Below, in pieces: positions 6,721 to 7,206 of a stretch of 7,206 nt of DNA. The notes beneath the pieces were generated by a model. It had not been told where the DNA came from, searched no databases, and saw nothing but the letters and a program-made list of their open reading frames with translations. This DNA comes from Acidimicrobiia bacterium. GTDB lineage: Bacteria; Actinomycetota; Acidimicrobiia; Spongiisociales; JAENVV01. Each line of letters begins with the position of its first letter. The first letter of the stretch is position 1. The DNA lies in assembly GCA_020352575.1 (NCBI GenBank), contig CP070681.1, forward strand, positions 1,537,583 through 1,544,788. The letters run 5' to 3'. Both the position numbers and the translations under genes were made by a program.

Positions 6721-7206
6721 ATGGACTTCTCGATGAGCCCGAAGGGCGCCGACTACCTCACTCGCGTCAAGGCGTTCATGGACGAGCACGTCTTCCCGAA
6801 CGAGCAGCGGTACTTCGATGAGATGGCCGCGTCCGGTGATCCCAACCACCACCCCGACGTCGTGGAGGAGCTCAAGGCCAAGGCCAAGGCACAGGGCCTG
6901 TGGAACATGTTCCTCCCAGACGAGGAGGACGGCGCCGGCCTCTCGGTGACCGAGTACGCCCCGATCGCCGAGGAGACCGGGCGAGTGCTCTGGTTCGCAC
7001 CGGAGGTGTTCAACTGCGCGGCGCCGGACACCGGGAACATGGAGATCCTCCACATGTTCGGCACCCCCGAGCAGAAGGAGCGCTGGCTGCACCCCCTCCT
7101 CGAGGGCGAGATCCGCTCGGCGTTCTCGATGACCGAGCCCGACATCGCATCGTCGGACGCCCGCAACATCCGCTCCCGCATCAAGCCGGACGGCGACGAG
7201 TACGTC
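6721..7206 (+). CDS. Acyl-CoA dehydrogenase, ACAD11-like, N-terminal 162 residues
   Basis: FAD-dependent oxidation of acyl-CoA to 2-enoyl-CoA, the first step of beta-oxidation or of related catabolic routes, in the cytoplasm. The visible part comprises the N-terminal helical domain (about 10-125) and the start of the middle beta domain. The stretch NCAAPDTGNMEILHMFG (98-114) followed by WLHPLLEGEIRSAFSMTEP and DIASSDARNI (to 150) is the signature of the ACAD10/ACAD11-type subfamily; the MTEPDxASSDA segment contacts FAD and substrate. The usual length is about 400 residues, so the catalytic glutamate and the C-terminal helical domain lie beyond the window. The gene diverges from the heliorhodopsin gene across an 88-bp gap. 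Acyl chain preference cannot be read from this part. Confidence 0.94.
   Translation, partial: MDFSMSPKGADYLTRVKAFMDEHVFPNEQRYFDEMAASGDPNHHPDVVEELKAKAKAQGLWNMFLPDEEDGAGLSVTEYAPIAEETGRVLWFAPEVFNCAAPDTGNMEILHMFGTPEQKERWLHPLLEGEIRSAFSMTEPDIASSDARNIRSRIKPDGDEYV

Noticed and set aside
6633..6722. 30-residue N-terminal extension of heliorhodopsin from ATG 6722
   Set aside because: The extra residues are Pro/Gly-rich with no counterpart in the family, the start would overlap that of the divergent dehydrogenase, and the protein from ATG 6632 has the normal heliorhodopsin length.

Overview
This is a G+C-rich window with actinobacterial character. Arguments for this are the third-position G/C bias, a B12-dependent class II ribonucleotide reductase with paired NrdR boxes, a leaderless-looking PadR promoter, a secreted protein with a Thr-rich linker and C-terminal membrane anchor, and a heliorhodopsin very close in sequence to those of freshwater Actinobacteria. 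Acidimicrobiia or a related uncultivated lineage is the best guess; the window alone cannot settle this.

Layout. (1) 1-2031, minus strand: the first 677 residues of NrdJ, the adenosylcobalamin-dependent ribonucleotide reductase; its 3' end lies outside the window. (2) 2032-2456: a 425-bp divergent control region. On the nrdJ side it holds a good sigma70-type promoter, two 16-bp NrdR boxes spaced three helical turns apart, and a leader of about 190 nt with two strong hairpins. On the other side it holds a promoter whose -10 lies inside a 32-bp dyad, very probably the autoregulatory operator of the next gene. (3) 2457-3613, plus strand: a two-gene operon of a short PadR-family repressor and an overlapping six-helix membrane protein with an N-terminal HAAS/DUF1700-like domain. 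(4) 3614-3722: convergent gap with a strong GC-rich hairpin, probably a shared terminator. (5) 3723-5807, minus strand: a secreted, membrane-anchored zinc metallopeptidase resembling family M64. (6) 5859-6632, minus strand: a complete heliorhodopsin of 257 residues with the retinal lysine, counterion glutamate and both conserved histidines. (7) 6721-7206, plus strand: the first 162 residues of an ACAD11-like acyl-CoA dehydrogenase, divergent from the heliorhodopsin gene.

How the genes relate. nrdJ is a housekeeping gene for dNTP supply and appears to be controlled by NrdR, whose gene is not seen here. The PadR/HAAS pair looks like a self-contained sensor-repressor cassette. The heliorhodopsin and peptidase genes share a strand, 51 bp apart with a hairpin between them, so they may be partly co-transcribed. 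A functional link between a light sensor and a surface peptidase is only a hypothesis. The most notable contents are the heliorhodopsin with this gene neighbourhood and the well-defined regulatory DNA in 2032-2456.
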